59,545 nt of DNA from an uncultured Candidatus Saccharibacteria bacterium (GTDB taxonomy: Bacteria; Patescibacteriota; Saccharimonadia; Saccharimonadales; Saccharimonadaceae): positions 1 to 59,545 of the forward strand of contig CAMPEU010000026.1 of assembly GCA_946804195.1 (NCBI GenBank), written 5' to 3'. Shown here piece by piece: positions 35,284 to 43,185 of this stretch; position 1 is the stretch's first letter; every line of letters starts with the position of its first letter. The notes beneath the pieces were generated by a model. The model worked only from the letters and a program-made list of their open reading frames with translations, did no database searches and was not told the DNA's origin. The position numbers were made by a program, and so were the translations under genes.

Positions 35284-36999
35284 ATGTCTAAAAATGGCGC
35301 TCTGCACAAGGAGCAATTGGTCAATTTGATGGTCGGTACAAAACGCGCCAAAGAGTTGAAAAAGGAAAGTGTAAGTTTGAAAAGTTGGGATCTGACATCC
35401 CGACAGATTTGCGACACAGAACTGTTGATTAATGGGGGGTTTTCGCCATTAGAAGGTTTTTTGGGTCAGAAAGATTACGATAGTGTTTGCAAGAACATGC
35501 GTTTGGGCGACGGGAAACTTTGGCCAATACCTGTCACATTGGATGTTGACGAAAAGTTTGCAAAGGATTTAAAGCAAGGCGAACGCATTGCACTGCGTGA
35601 TCAAGAAGGCGTTGTGTTGGCTATTATGACAATTAGCGACGTCTGGAAACCGAATAAAGCAAAAGAAGCGAAGTTGGTCTTTGGCAAAGACGATAAAGCA
35701 CACCCATCTGTTTCATACCTACACGGTACTGCCGGTGAATACTATGTCGGTGGAAAGCTAGAGGGTTTAGAACTACCTCGCTACTATGACTTTAATGAGC
35801 TGCGTTATACACCTCAAGAATTGCGTGATCATATTAAAAAGATGGGTTGGGCAAAGATCGTTGCGTTTCAAACTCGTAATCCTATGCACCGTAATCACGC
35901 AGAGGCGGTGTTACGTGCTGCCAAGGAGTCCGAAGCTGCGGTACTGATTCATCCGTCGGTTGGCATGACAAAACCCGGCGACGTTGATCACTATACGCGC
36001 GTAAGAGTATATAAAGCGGTCATTGATCGTTTTCCGGCATCAACTGCTATGATTTCCCTATTACCACTTGCGATGCGCATGGGGGGCCCTCGTGAGGCTA
36101 TCTGGCACGCGATTATTCGTAAAAATTATGGCGCAACACACTTTATTGTTGGCCGTGATCATGCCGGTCCGGGCAAGGACTCTGACGGTAATGATTTTTA
36201 TGACCCTTTGGCCGCTATGGCGCTGGCCCGAAAGCATGCCGACGAAATAGGTATAGAGATTATGGAAGCCGGTTTTTTGTCATACGTAAAGGACCTCGAT
36301 AAATACATGGAGTCCAAAGAAGTACCCGAAGGTATGGAGGTTATGAATATCTCGGGCACTCAATTGCGCGCACGTCTTGCTGAGGGGCTCGAATTACCCG
36401 AGTGGTTTACGTATCCCGAGGTTGCAACCGAGCTTCGCCGTACATATAAACCACGACACCAGCAGGGATTTACAGTATTCTTTACAGGGTTATCTGGATC
36501 GGGTAAGTCAACAATCGCAAATGCATTAATGGTCAAATTGATGGAACAAGGCGGACGAACTGCTACATTGCTAGATGGAGATATCGTGCGTAAACACTTA
36601 TCAAGTGAGTTAGGTTTTTCAAAGGAACACAGAAATCTTAACGTATCACGCATTGGTTATGTTGCTTCTGAAATTGCAAAGCACGGGGGTATTGCTATTT
36701 GTGCGCCAATTGCACCGTACGATGATGTGCGCAAAAAGGTACGAGAGATGGTTTCGAATAATGGCGGTGTGTTTGTATTGGTTCATGTCGCGACACCGCT
36801 AGACGTGTGCGAGGATCGAGATCGCAAAGGTTTATATGCTGCCGCAAGGGAAGGTAAGATAAAAGAATTCACTGGAATTTCCGACCCCTACGAAGAGCCA
36901 ACGGATGCGGATATAACACTACAAACAACAAAACATAGTCCCGAAGAACTTGCTAATCAAATATTATTACATTTAGAAAAAAAGGGATTATTACAGTAA
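35284..36999 (+). CDS. Bifunctional sulfate adenylyltransferase / APS kinase
   Basis: 571 residues. Residues about 1-390 are ATP sulfurylase (AFQTRNPMHRNHAEAVL with the HxxH site, and FIVGRDHAGPGKDS). Residues about 395-571 are APS kinase (VFFTGLSGSGKSTIANALM, DGDIVRKHLSSELGFSKEHRNLNVSRIGYVA). Together they make PAPS from sulfate and ATP. An ordinary leader is present: TATAAT at 35241-35246 and AAAGGGAG before the ATG. It is followed by cysQ and DUF2061 in one operon. No PAPS reductase or sulfite reductase is present nearby, so PAPS probably feeds sulfation rather than cysteine synthesis. Confidence 0.95.
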   Translation: MSKNGALHKEQLVNLMVGTKRAKELKKESVSLKSWDLTSRQICDTELLINGGFSPLEGFLGQKDYDSVCKNMRLGDGKLWPIPVTLDVDEKFAKDLKQGERIALRDQEGVVLAIMTISDVWKPNKAKEAKLVFGKDDKAHPSVSYLHGTAGEYYVGGKLEGLELPRYYDFNELRYTPQELRDHIKKMGWAKIVAFQTRNPMHRNHAEAVLRAAKESEAAVLIHPSVGMTKPGDVDHYTRVRVYKAVIDRFPASTAMISLLPLAMRMGGPREAIWHAIIRKNYGATHFIVGRDHAGPGKDSDGNDFYDPLAAMALARKHADEIGIEIMEAGFLSYVKDLDKYMESKEVPEGMEVMNISGTQLRARLAEGLELPEWFTYPEVATELRRTYKPRHQQGFTVFFTGLSGSGKSTIANALMVKLMEQGGRTATLLDGDIVRKHLSSELGFSKEHRNLNVSRIGYVASEIAKHGGIAICAPIAPYDDVRKKVREMVSNNGGVFVLVHVATPLDVCEDRDRKGLYAAAREGKIKEFTGISDPYEEPTDADITLQTTKHSPEELANQILLHLEKKGLLQ

Positions 37000-37002
37000 T
37001 CT

Positions 37003-37797
37003 ATGGCTTTTAACTCGACCGACTTACTAGAAGATTTGATTCGCATCTCACACCTGGCTGGTAATGTAATTATGGATGTTTACGGATCGGATAATTTCGA
37101 TGTCGTGACAAAGCATAGTGATGATTTTGATTCGCCACTGACGCGCGCAGACAAAGCCGCCCATAATGTTATCGTTGACGAATTGGCAAAAATTAGCGAA
37201 TACGATATTGTGTCCGAAGAAGGTGAAAGTCACATTCCTAAAACTGATCCGTACTGGTTAGTTGATCCACTGGATGGTACCAAAGAGTTTGTGAAACGTA
37301 ATGGTGAATTTACTGTTAATATTGCGCTAATGAGTAAGGATAGACCGGTTTTGGGCGTAGTATATGCGCCGGCACTAGATGTGTATTATTGTGGCGATGC
37401 CGCAAACGAGCATGCGTTTAAGATAGAAAAAGGCGAAAGAAAAGATATCCGTGCAGAATCGAGCACGAGTATACCAAAGATTGTTGTGAGTCGGTCGCAC
37501 AAGGATGAAAGGACACACCAATTATTGAATTCAATCGGTAAGCACGAAGAGGTAGCAATGGGATCATCACTCAAGCTGTGCTTGGTTGCGGAAGGATCTG
37601 CGTCGCTATATCCACGGCTAGGTCCAACGTCGCTATGGGATACTGCAGCGGCCGATGCAGTAGTGACTGCGGCGGGCGGTAGCGTACTGACGTTTGACGG
37701 CCAATCTCTTCCATATAATCCAAAGAAAGAGATACTAAATCCATTTTTTGTTGTTGAGGGTATTAATAAGCCAGTTAAATGGAGACTAATGGCGTAA
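37003..37797 (+). CDS. cysQ: 3'(2'),5'-bisphosphate nucleotidase
   Basis: 264 residues of the inositol monophosphatase-like family. The metal motifs are EEGE, DPLDGTKEF and WDTAAADAVV, as in CysQ. It turns PAP, left over after sulfotransfer, into AMP. It begins 3 nt after the PAPS synthase gene and its stop overlaps the following DUF2061 gene (TAATG). Confidence 0.92.
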   Translation: MAFNSTDLLEDLIRISHLAGNVIMDVYGSDNFDVVTKHSDDFDSPLTRADKAAHNVIVDELAKISEYDIVSEEGESHIPKTDPYWLVDPLDGTKEFVKRNGEFTVNIALMSKDRPVLGVVYAPALDVYYCGDAANEHAFKIEKGERKDIRAESSTSIPKIVVSRSHKDERTHQLLNSIGKHEEVAMGSSLKLCLVAEGSASLYPRLGPTSLWDTAAADAVVTAAGGSVLTFDGQSLPYNPKKEILNPFFVVEGINKPVKWRLMA

Positions 37798-38282
37798 TGG
37801 CATCGCGTGCAAGACATTTGATAAAGGCACTGACATGGCGCGTCGTTGCTACGACGGATACGACTATATTGGCATGGATTTTTACTGGCAATCCGTTAAC
37901 GGGTTTCAAGATTGGCATAACGGAGATTATTACAAAAACAGGACTGTACTATTTGCATGAACGTGTGTGGTTCAAAGTAAACAGACAGCGCTTTAGGGGG
38001 CTAATGCACAGCCATATACGTCATTTAGTAAAGACGGTTACGTGGCGATTTTTTGGCACGATAGATACAATAATCATCGCAACTATTTTTACGGGTGATC
38101 CCTTGGTTGCTCTAAAGATTGGCTCGGCAGAGCTAGTTACAAAGATGGTTCTATACTATATACACGAGCGAGTGTGGCATCACAATCGATTTGGTCTGGT
38201 AAAGCAAGAGCAAGACACTGAAGAACTAGACGAACATCCAACGGAAAAGAAAAAGACCCGTGGTGTTATTGACTATGACTGA
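37797..38282 (+). CDS. Tandem DUF2061 membrane protein
   Basis: 161 residues made of two similar halves of about 65 residues: RHLIKALTWRVVATTDTTIL...GLYYLHERVW and RHLVKTVTWRFFGTIDTIII...VLYYIHERVW. Each half has two hydrophobic helices, giving four helices in all. DUF2061 proteins commonly accompany sulfate activation genes, as here. The role is unknown; transport or membrane recruitment of sulfur compounds is only a guess. ATG 37797 shares a base with the cysQ stop, suggesting coupling. Confidence 0.85.
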   Translation: MASRARHLIKALTWRVVATTDTTILAWIFTGNPLTGFKIGITEIITKTGLYYLHERVWFKVNRQRFRGLMHSHIRHLVKTVTWRFFGTIDTIIIATIFTGDPLVALKIGSAELVTKMVLYYIHERVWHHNRFGLVKQEQDTEELDEHPTEKKKTRGVIDYD

Positions 38283-38289
38283 TGTTCCG

Positions 38290-39231
38290 CTATTTTTTGT
38301 ACTGAACTTCTTTGATTCGTTCTAATTGATCTTCGAGTAAGATTCGATTAGTGCGCAGTAGGTCAGCGATGACCACGAGTGCAAATGACAATAATGACCC
38401 AACTAGCATTGCGCTACCAAAAATCAGTGACTGTAGATGCCCTTCGCCCTCTCCCTGTAAAAAGAAGATAGCAAAGCGGATAAACGGTACTGCACTAGCC
38501 AAAAGTAACACGAGACCCAACGTGACAAAGACCACATGCGGGCGGTACATGATGTAACTGCGCATGATGGCCTTGCCTGATTGCAACATGTGTTGCCAGA
38601 TATTGTTGAATAGCCGTGACTCACGCGTTTTTTTATTTGTCTGAATGGGTATGCTGACGATCTCAAGGCGCTTATTGCCCGCTTGGATGATTGTCTCCAT
38701 ACAGTAGCTAAATTTTGTTACGATGTTTAGCTTCATTAGTGAGTTTCGCGAATAGGCCCGAAAACCGCTAGCCGCATCAGGCAATTCGGTACCAGCTGCA
38801 AAGTTTACAACGTCGCTACCAACACGTTGCATCAGTTTTTTGAAGGGTGAAAAGTGCGCAACCTTACTAGTTTGACGGTCGCCAATAACAATATCGGCTT
38901 TACCATCGACGATTGGTTTGATTAGGTCGGCAATTCGATCTTGCGGATATTGATTGTCGCCGTCGGTATTTACGACGATATCGGCACCATGTTTTAGTGC
39001 ATAATCTACACCGTCGCGAAAACTACGTGCCAGGCCCATCTTTTTACGATGATGTACAAAGTGGTGTACGCCTAGCTTTTTTGCAACATCAACTGTTTTG
39101 TCGGTCGAACCGTCATCAATAATGAGCCATTCAACCTCATCTGCATAGGGGAGTTTTTTGGGCATGCTCTCAAAAACAAGCGGTAATGTCTTTTCTTCGT
39201 TTAGGCAGGGGATTTGAATAAATACTTTCAT
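38290..39231 (-). CDS. GT2-family glycosyltransferase with two C-terminal membrane helices
   Basis: 313 residues. FIQIPCLNEEKTLPLVFESM, IIDDGSTDKTVDVAKKLG and VNTDGDNQYP mark the GT-A fold, with the acidic metal site. Two hydrophobic helices follow (about 230-255 and 265-290). This is a polyprenyl-phosphate-sugar synthase type plan. The ATG at 39231 has TACAAT ending 6 nt upstream. Confidence 0.86.
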   Translation of the reverse strand: MKVFIQIPCLNEEKTLPLVFESMPKKLPYADEVEWLIIDDGSTDKTVDVAKKLGVHHFVHHRKKMGLARSFRDGVDYALKHGADIVVNTDGDNQYPQDRIADLIKPIVDGKADIVIGDRQTSKVAHFSPFKKLMQRVGSDVVNFAAGTELPDAASGFRAYSRNSLMKLNIVTKFSYCMETIIQAGNKRLEIVSIPIQTNKKTRESRLFNNIWQHMLQSGKAIMRSYIMYRPHVVFVTLGLVLLLASAVPFIRFAIFFLQGEGEGHLQSLIFGSAMLVGSLLSFALVVIADLLRTNRILLEDQLERIKEVQYKK

Positions 39232-39237
39232 ATCTCT

Positions 39238-39243
39238 ATTGTA
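39238..39243 (-). promoter_or_regulatory. -10 for leaderless GT2 gene
   Basis: TACAAT on the minus strand, with exactly 6 nt between it and the ATG at 39231, predicts transcription starting at the A of ATG. Confidence 0.6.
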
Positions 39244-39245
39244 GC

Positions 39246-40601
39246 CTATGAATGGCCAACTCCGATATAAGTAAGGCCTGCATTGATCGCCTCTGATGCG
39301 CTATATTGATTAACTGCGTCCATCAGTATCACGCCGTGCATGTTGGTTGCGATTTTAGAAGCTGGGAATTCAAGAATTTCCGGCCATTCTGTGGCGATAA
39401 CTGTGATGTCAGCCCCTTCAATAGCTTCTTTGATTGTGTCTGCCTGTTTAATTTCTTGTCGCAGGTCTGTAGCGGCTTCTTCGCTTGCCTGGGGATCATA
39501 AGTGATAACGCTTGCGCCAGCCTCTGCTAGTAGGTTGGCTAGTGAAACACCTGGTGATTTGCGGACATCGCTCGTACCGGCCTTGAATGCCAATCCTAGG
39601 ACAGCAACCTTTTTACCCGCTAATTCACCACTAATTGTGTCCTGAAGTTTGTCAACAATATAGCCTGGCATGTATTGGTTTTGGGCTTGTGCGGCCTGCA
39701 TAATTTTCAGATCAACTCCATATTCTAGTCCACTAGAGATGAGACCGCTGACGTCTTTTGGAAAGCATCCGCCACCATAACCACGTCCTGCATTCAAGAA
39801 TGCCCGACCGATTCGATTATCTGCGCCAACCGCATCCATAACTTCGATGACATCAGCATCGGACTTGTCTGCCAAGATAGCAATAGAGTTTGCGAAGGAT
39901 ATTTTGAGTGCCAAGAATGCATTTGCTGTTACCTTGATCAGTTCGGCGCTGTTGAGGCCGGTAGCGATATACTGATCGCCGCGCGGACCGACTGGCACGC
40001 TGGCAATGTGCGCTATATGATCACGGAACCTCTCGAGGCGTATGTAGATGTCGATAATTGCATCGACAGCATTTTTGTCATCACCGCCAACGACAACCCG
40101 ATCAAAGTACAGCGTGTCATAAACAGCCGTCCCTTCACGAAGGAATTCGGGGTTAGATACGTAGCTGATTTTTTTGTTTAGTTTTTTGAACAACGCCTCA
40201 ACTTTTTTACCAGTTCCAACCGGGACGGTACTTTTTTGCACATAGATAACGCCCGATTTCGCGTGTTTTGCTGCTTCAGTGGCGGCGTTAAAGATATACG
40301 TTAGATTAGAGCTACCGTCAGGATTATCGGGGGTACCGACGCACGAAAAGACAACGTCACTACTGGAAACGGCCTTTTCGTATGAAGTAGTCGGGATGAG
40401 GTCACCAGAATCTATAGCTAATTTGATAATAGGGTCCAGGCCATCTTCATAAAAGAATGAGCGACCTTGTTTAATAACATCTAAGCGCTCTTTGTTTGGT
40501 TCGATTAAATAAATCTTGTATCCGCAGTGTGCTAATAGTGCCGCAGTCGTCAGACCAACGTAGCCAGCGCCGAGAACGGTAATTGCAATTTGTTTATCCA
40601 T
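39246..40601 (-). CDS. UDP-glucose/GDP-mannose 6-dehydrogenase family
   Basis: 451 residues. The NAD-binding loop is LGAGYVGLTTAALLAHCGY; the catalytic Cys is in GRGYGGGCFPKDVSGLI, and the C-terminal domain has LGLAFKAGTSDVRKSP. Such enzymes oxidise a nucleotide hexose at C6 to the uronic acid. The neighbour ManC on the opposite strand leaves open whether UDP-glucose or GDP-mannose is the substrate; the general look is closer to UDP-glucose dehydrogenase. Confidence 0.88.
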   Translation of the reverse strand: MDKQIAITVLGAGYVGLTTAALLAHCGYKIYLIEPNKERLDVIKQGRSFFYEDGLDPIIKLAIDSGDLIPTTSYEKAVSSSDVVFSCVGTPDNPDGSSNLTYIFNAATEAAKHAKSGVIYVQKSTVPVGTGKKVEALFKKLNKKISYVSNPEFLREGTAVYDTLYFDRVVVGGDDKNAVDAIIDIYIRLERFRDHIAHIASVPVGPRGDQYIATGLNSAELIKVTANAFLALKISFANSIAILADKSDADVIEVMDAVGADNRIGRAFLNAGRGYGGGCFPKDVSGLISSGLEYGVDLKIMQAAQAQNQYMPGYIVDKLQDTISGELAGKKVAVLGLAFKAGTSDVRKSPGVSLANLLAEAGASVITYDPQASEEAATDLRQEIKQADTIKEAIEGADITVIATEWPEILEFPASKIATNMHGVILMDAVNQYSASEAINAGLTYIGVGHS

Positions 40602-40607
40602 ACGACT

Positions 40608-40613
40608 ATTTTA
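40608..40613 (-). promoter_or_regulatory. -10 for leaderless sugar dehydrogenase gene
   Basis: TAAAAT on the minus strand ends 6 nt before the ATG at 40601. It lies back to back with the manC promoter. Confidence 0.6.
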
Positions 40614-40635
40614 CACGGAAATTCTTCATCCACGT

Positions 40636-40641
40636 TATAAT
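40636..40641 (+). promoter_or_regulatory. -10 for leaderless manC
   Basis: TATAAT ends 6 nt before the ATG at 40648. A weak TTACAC lies 19 bp upstream of it. Confidence 0.65.
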
Positions 40642-40647
40642 AGGTGC

Positions 40648-41682
40648 ATGATTACCGTTATTATTGCAGGAGGGTCGGGCACTCGTTTGTGGCCACTGTC
40701 GACTCAGCATAAACCAAAACAACTATTATCACTTACGAACGATAAGTCGATGGTGCAGAATACATACGCGCGTACGAAATTATTAAGCAAAGACGTTTAT
40801 GTTGTTCCTGACACTAGTCATGCCGATGCTTTAAAGGCGCAATTACCAGAATTAGACGAGGATCATTTCGTTATTGAGCCAGGAAGACGCGGCACGGCAA
40901 ACTGTATCGTTGCTGCCTTAGCACATGTCTCGAAGAGACATGATCCCGATGAACCGGTTGCATTCGTGCATGCTGATCACCATATCCGTGATTCGAAGGG
41001 TTTTAGATTATGTTTTAAGGAAGCAGCAAAAGCTTCGGAAAGAACCGGTGAAATAGCTTTAATTGGGATTGAACCTACTTATCCCGCTACGGGTTTTGGC
41101 TATATTGAGCGAAACGGAGAAGTAGAAGGTCTAGAGGGTGTGTTTAGAGTGCAGAGCTTTAAGGAAAAACCAGACTTCAGAACGGCAAGGAAATACATGG
41201 CGAGTGGTAATTATTTATGGAATTGCGGTTATTTTGTTGGTTCAGTTAATACTTTCTTGAAAGCAATGGATCAGTATGCTCCGGAGTTGAAGGAGAGTTT
41301 CGAGAAACTTAAGAATATTTCAAACCCAGAAGAGTATAAAAGCACCTACTTATCATTCGAGAATGAAGTTATCGACATTGCTTTAATCGAAAAATCAAAA
41401 TCATTAATTGTTGTTCCTGCCGGCTTTGACTGGATGGATGTAGGTAGCTTTAAGGATTTACATGAGGCGAATCAGTCCGATGAACAGAACAATTATTTGT
41501 TGGGTGAGAATATTCATACTATCGAAGTAGAGAATGCATTTATTCGCAACGAAGAACCTGATAAGCATATTGCCGTTATCGGACTAGATAATGTTGTTGT
41601 AGTGAATACGCCGGACGGGTTATTGGTTGCTCGTAAAGACCTTAGTCATCGCGTCGGTGAAGTTGCGAAAAAGATTCAATAA
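40648..41682 (+). CDS. manC: Mannose-1-phosphate guanylyltransferase
   Basis: 344 residues, the single-domain form. The pyrophosphorylase signature GGSGTRLWPLSTQHKPKQLL, FVHADHHI, GFGYIERNGE, FKEKPDFRTA and NYLWNCGYFVG are all present. It makes GDP-mannose, the substrate for Gmd at 15499. The C-terminal isomerase domain of bifunctional ManC is absent. The first transcribed base is predicted to be at the ATG. Confidence 0.93.
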   Translation: MITVIIAGGSGTRLWPLSTQHKPKQLLSLTNDKSMVQNTYARTKLLSKDVYVVPDTSHADALKAQLPELDEDHFVIEPGRRGTANCIVAALAHVSKRHDPDEPVAFVHADHHIRDSKGFRLCFKEAAKASERTGEIALIGIEPTYPATGFGYIERNGEVEGLEGVFRVQSFKEKPDFRTARKYMASGNYLWNCGYFVGSVNTFLKAMDQYAPELKESFEKLKNISNPEEYKSTYLSFENEVIDIALIEKSKSLIVVPAGFDWMDVGSFKDLHEANQSDEQNNYLLGENIHTIEVENAFIRNEEPDKHIAVIGLDNVVVVNTPDGLLVARKDLSHRVGEVAKKIQ

Positions 41683-41738
41683 AAAAGATTGATGTAAACA
41701 AAACACCACTCAATTTTTATACATCGGTATCCATTATT

Positions 41739-41761
41739 ATTCAGTTTGCGCTGAATTTTTT
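41739..41761 (+). terminator. Probable terminator after manC
   Basis: ATTCAG, a TTTGCG loop and CTGAAT, followed by six T. The stem is short and AT-rich, so the call is moderate. Confidence 0.55.
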
Positions 41762-41829
41762 AATTGCTCATGTTTGTAAAAACAATATTTGGAAGATACA
41801 TTCGAGTGAATATAAGCGAGGGAAATCGA

Positions 41830-42954
41830 ATGAAAGCGCAACGACTACACTATGTGTTTATAACAGTATTGTTTATTTTAGGTAGCCTGTTGGGTCCGGT
41901 TGCTCAAGTAAGCGCCGGAAGTGGCGACAATTATCCGTGGAAAGCACAGACTAATTGGGAGCAATGCCAATCTGATGATTGGCAGTATTGTCAGCGTTGG
42001 TGTACGTCATGGGTTGCATGGGCACTACACGATAGGAATGATTTTGAAATTCCAAGCGGTCTAGGTAGTGCAAAAAACTGGTGCGGTTGGGCAAGGGACA
42101 ATGGCTATGATGTCGATATGAGTCCAAAGGTTGGATCTGTTGCATAGTGGACGTCAAATCACGTTGCATGGGTACAAGCTGTTAATTCCGATAACACGGT
42201 CACTGTTGAAGAGTATAACTACGGATATACAGGTAACTACAATACTCGTAATATTTCTAAGAGCAGCGTGTCTGGGTATATTCATTTCAAGGACATTGCA
42301 AATCAACCAAGTTTTACTAACGGAACTTATATTAAAAAGTCAGGTTCGGCAACTGTTTATGTAGTTGCGGGAGGTGCTCCAATTCCCGTTCCTAGCTGGA
42401 CATCGGTAGGTGGTGGCAAGAAAACTGTAACCATACCGTCAGGATCAATTAAGAAACGCCCGTTTAACGAGTATCCCGCTAGCGGCACGTATGTGCGAGA
42501 ATACGGCAAATTGACGGTATATATAATCGCAGGTGGCGCTCCAATTCCTCTGCCCAGCTGGGCGTCTGTTGGTGGTGGTAAGAAGTTCACATCGATTCCG
42601 GTAGGCTCTATCAATTTTTCGATGTTTAAAGACTATCCCGTCAACCAGACATACGTACGTGAACACGGTAGTCAAACTGTATATGTTGTAGCTGGTGGTG
42701 CTTTGATGCCGATATCCAGTTGGGCGTCTGTTGGTGGTGGTAAGAAGTTCACATCGATTCCCAGTGGATCAACCAAGTTCGCAATATTTAACAAGTATCC
42801 TATTGATGGTACATACGTTCGGGGGCATGCAACACGCAACCTTTATCTAGTTGATAAGGGTACGGCGCATTTAACGAACTGGTTACAGGCGGGGGTAACG
42901 TTTACGGACGTTGATCAAAAAGCAATCGATACAATATTGATGTTCAATAAGTAA
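41830..42954 (+). pseudogene. Secreted CHAP-like protein with four repeats, interrupted by in-frame TAG
   Basis: A signal peptide (YVFITVLFILGSLLGPVAQVSA) leads to a CHAP-like amidase domain: WCTSWVAWAL with the Cys, then VGSVA, an in-frame TAG at 42145-42147 (codon 106), then WTSNHVAWVQAV with the His. The frame stays open after the stop to 42954. The rest consists of 54-residue repeats (GTYVREYG...TVYIIAGGAPIPLPSWASVGGGKKFTSIP), three good copies and one degenerate, period 162 bp. A 41-bp identity joins 42559-42599 and 42721-42761. The stop splits the catalytic domain, so the product is dead unless the stop is read through or is a sequencing error. ATG 41830 has GAGGGAAA upstream. Confidence 0.8.
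42316..42850 (+). repeat. 162-bp tandem repeats in the CHAP-like gene
   Basis: About 3.3 copies with a 162-bp period, encoding 54-residue units. Copies two and three share 41 identical bases (42559-42599 and 42721-42761), which suggests recent duplication or gene conversion. Confidence 0.8.
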
Positions 42955-42988
42955 TTCGTCTCAACTAAATAAACATTACGCAAAAGGT

Positions 42989-42994
42989 TATAAT
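42989..42994 (+). promoter_or_regulatory. -10 for the mini-ORF/glmS operon
   Basis: TATAAT ends 8 nt before the ATG at 43003. Confidence 0.55.
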
Positions 42995-43002
42995 AAGCGT
43001 AG

Positions 43003-43083
43003 ATGCCCAGACAAAAACTATCAGAATATAGCGCCAAAAGAAATGTGTTGGAACGGCTGAGCATTTCGGTCTATTCGATATGA
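43003..43083 (+). CDS. Possible 26-residue mini-protein upstream of glmS
   Basis: MPRQKLSEYSAKRNVLERLS and six further residues. It has a correctly placed -10 element (leaderless) and its TGA overlaps the ATG of the next mini-ORF (ATGA). It may be real, or the 5' half of one gene of about 60 residues broken by a frameshift. No family is recognised. Confidence 0.35.
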   Translation: MPRQKLSEYSAKRNVLERLSISVYSI

Positions 43084-43184
43084 AACACGAAGGCAAGGCG
43101 TGGCAGAGATATATCACGATGGCACACGACGAAGGGTTGTTTAGATTAGGACCAGAAGACGTTAGATATATGGAGGATAAATAG
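43080..43184 (+). CDS. Possible 34-residue mini-protein directly before glmS
   Basis: Begins MKHEGKAWQRYITMAHDEGL and ends EDVRYMEDK. It overlaps the previous mini-ORF by ATGA and stops 1 nt before the glmS ATG; the glmS ribosome binding site GGAGGA is inside it. The frame is open from about 43032, so it could be the second half of a frameshifted gene. Function unknown. Confidence 0.4.
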   Translation: MKHEGKAWQRYITMAHDEGLFRLGPEDVRYMEDK

Positions 43185-43185
43185 T

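Noticed and set aside
42145-42147. Genetic code reassignment of TAG
   Set aside because: Other genes here end properly at TAG (for example recF, gmd and glmS), so a genome-wide reassignment is not plausible; only local mutation, error or readthrough remain.
42357-42675. Antisense frames in the repeat region of the CHAP-like gene
   Set aside because: The repeats encode sensible plus-strand domains after a signal peptide; the antisense frames only mirror the repetition.
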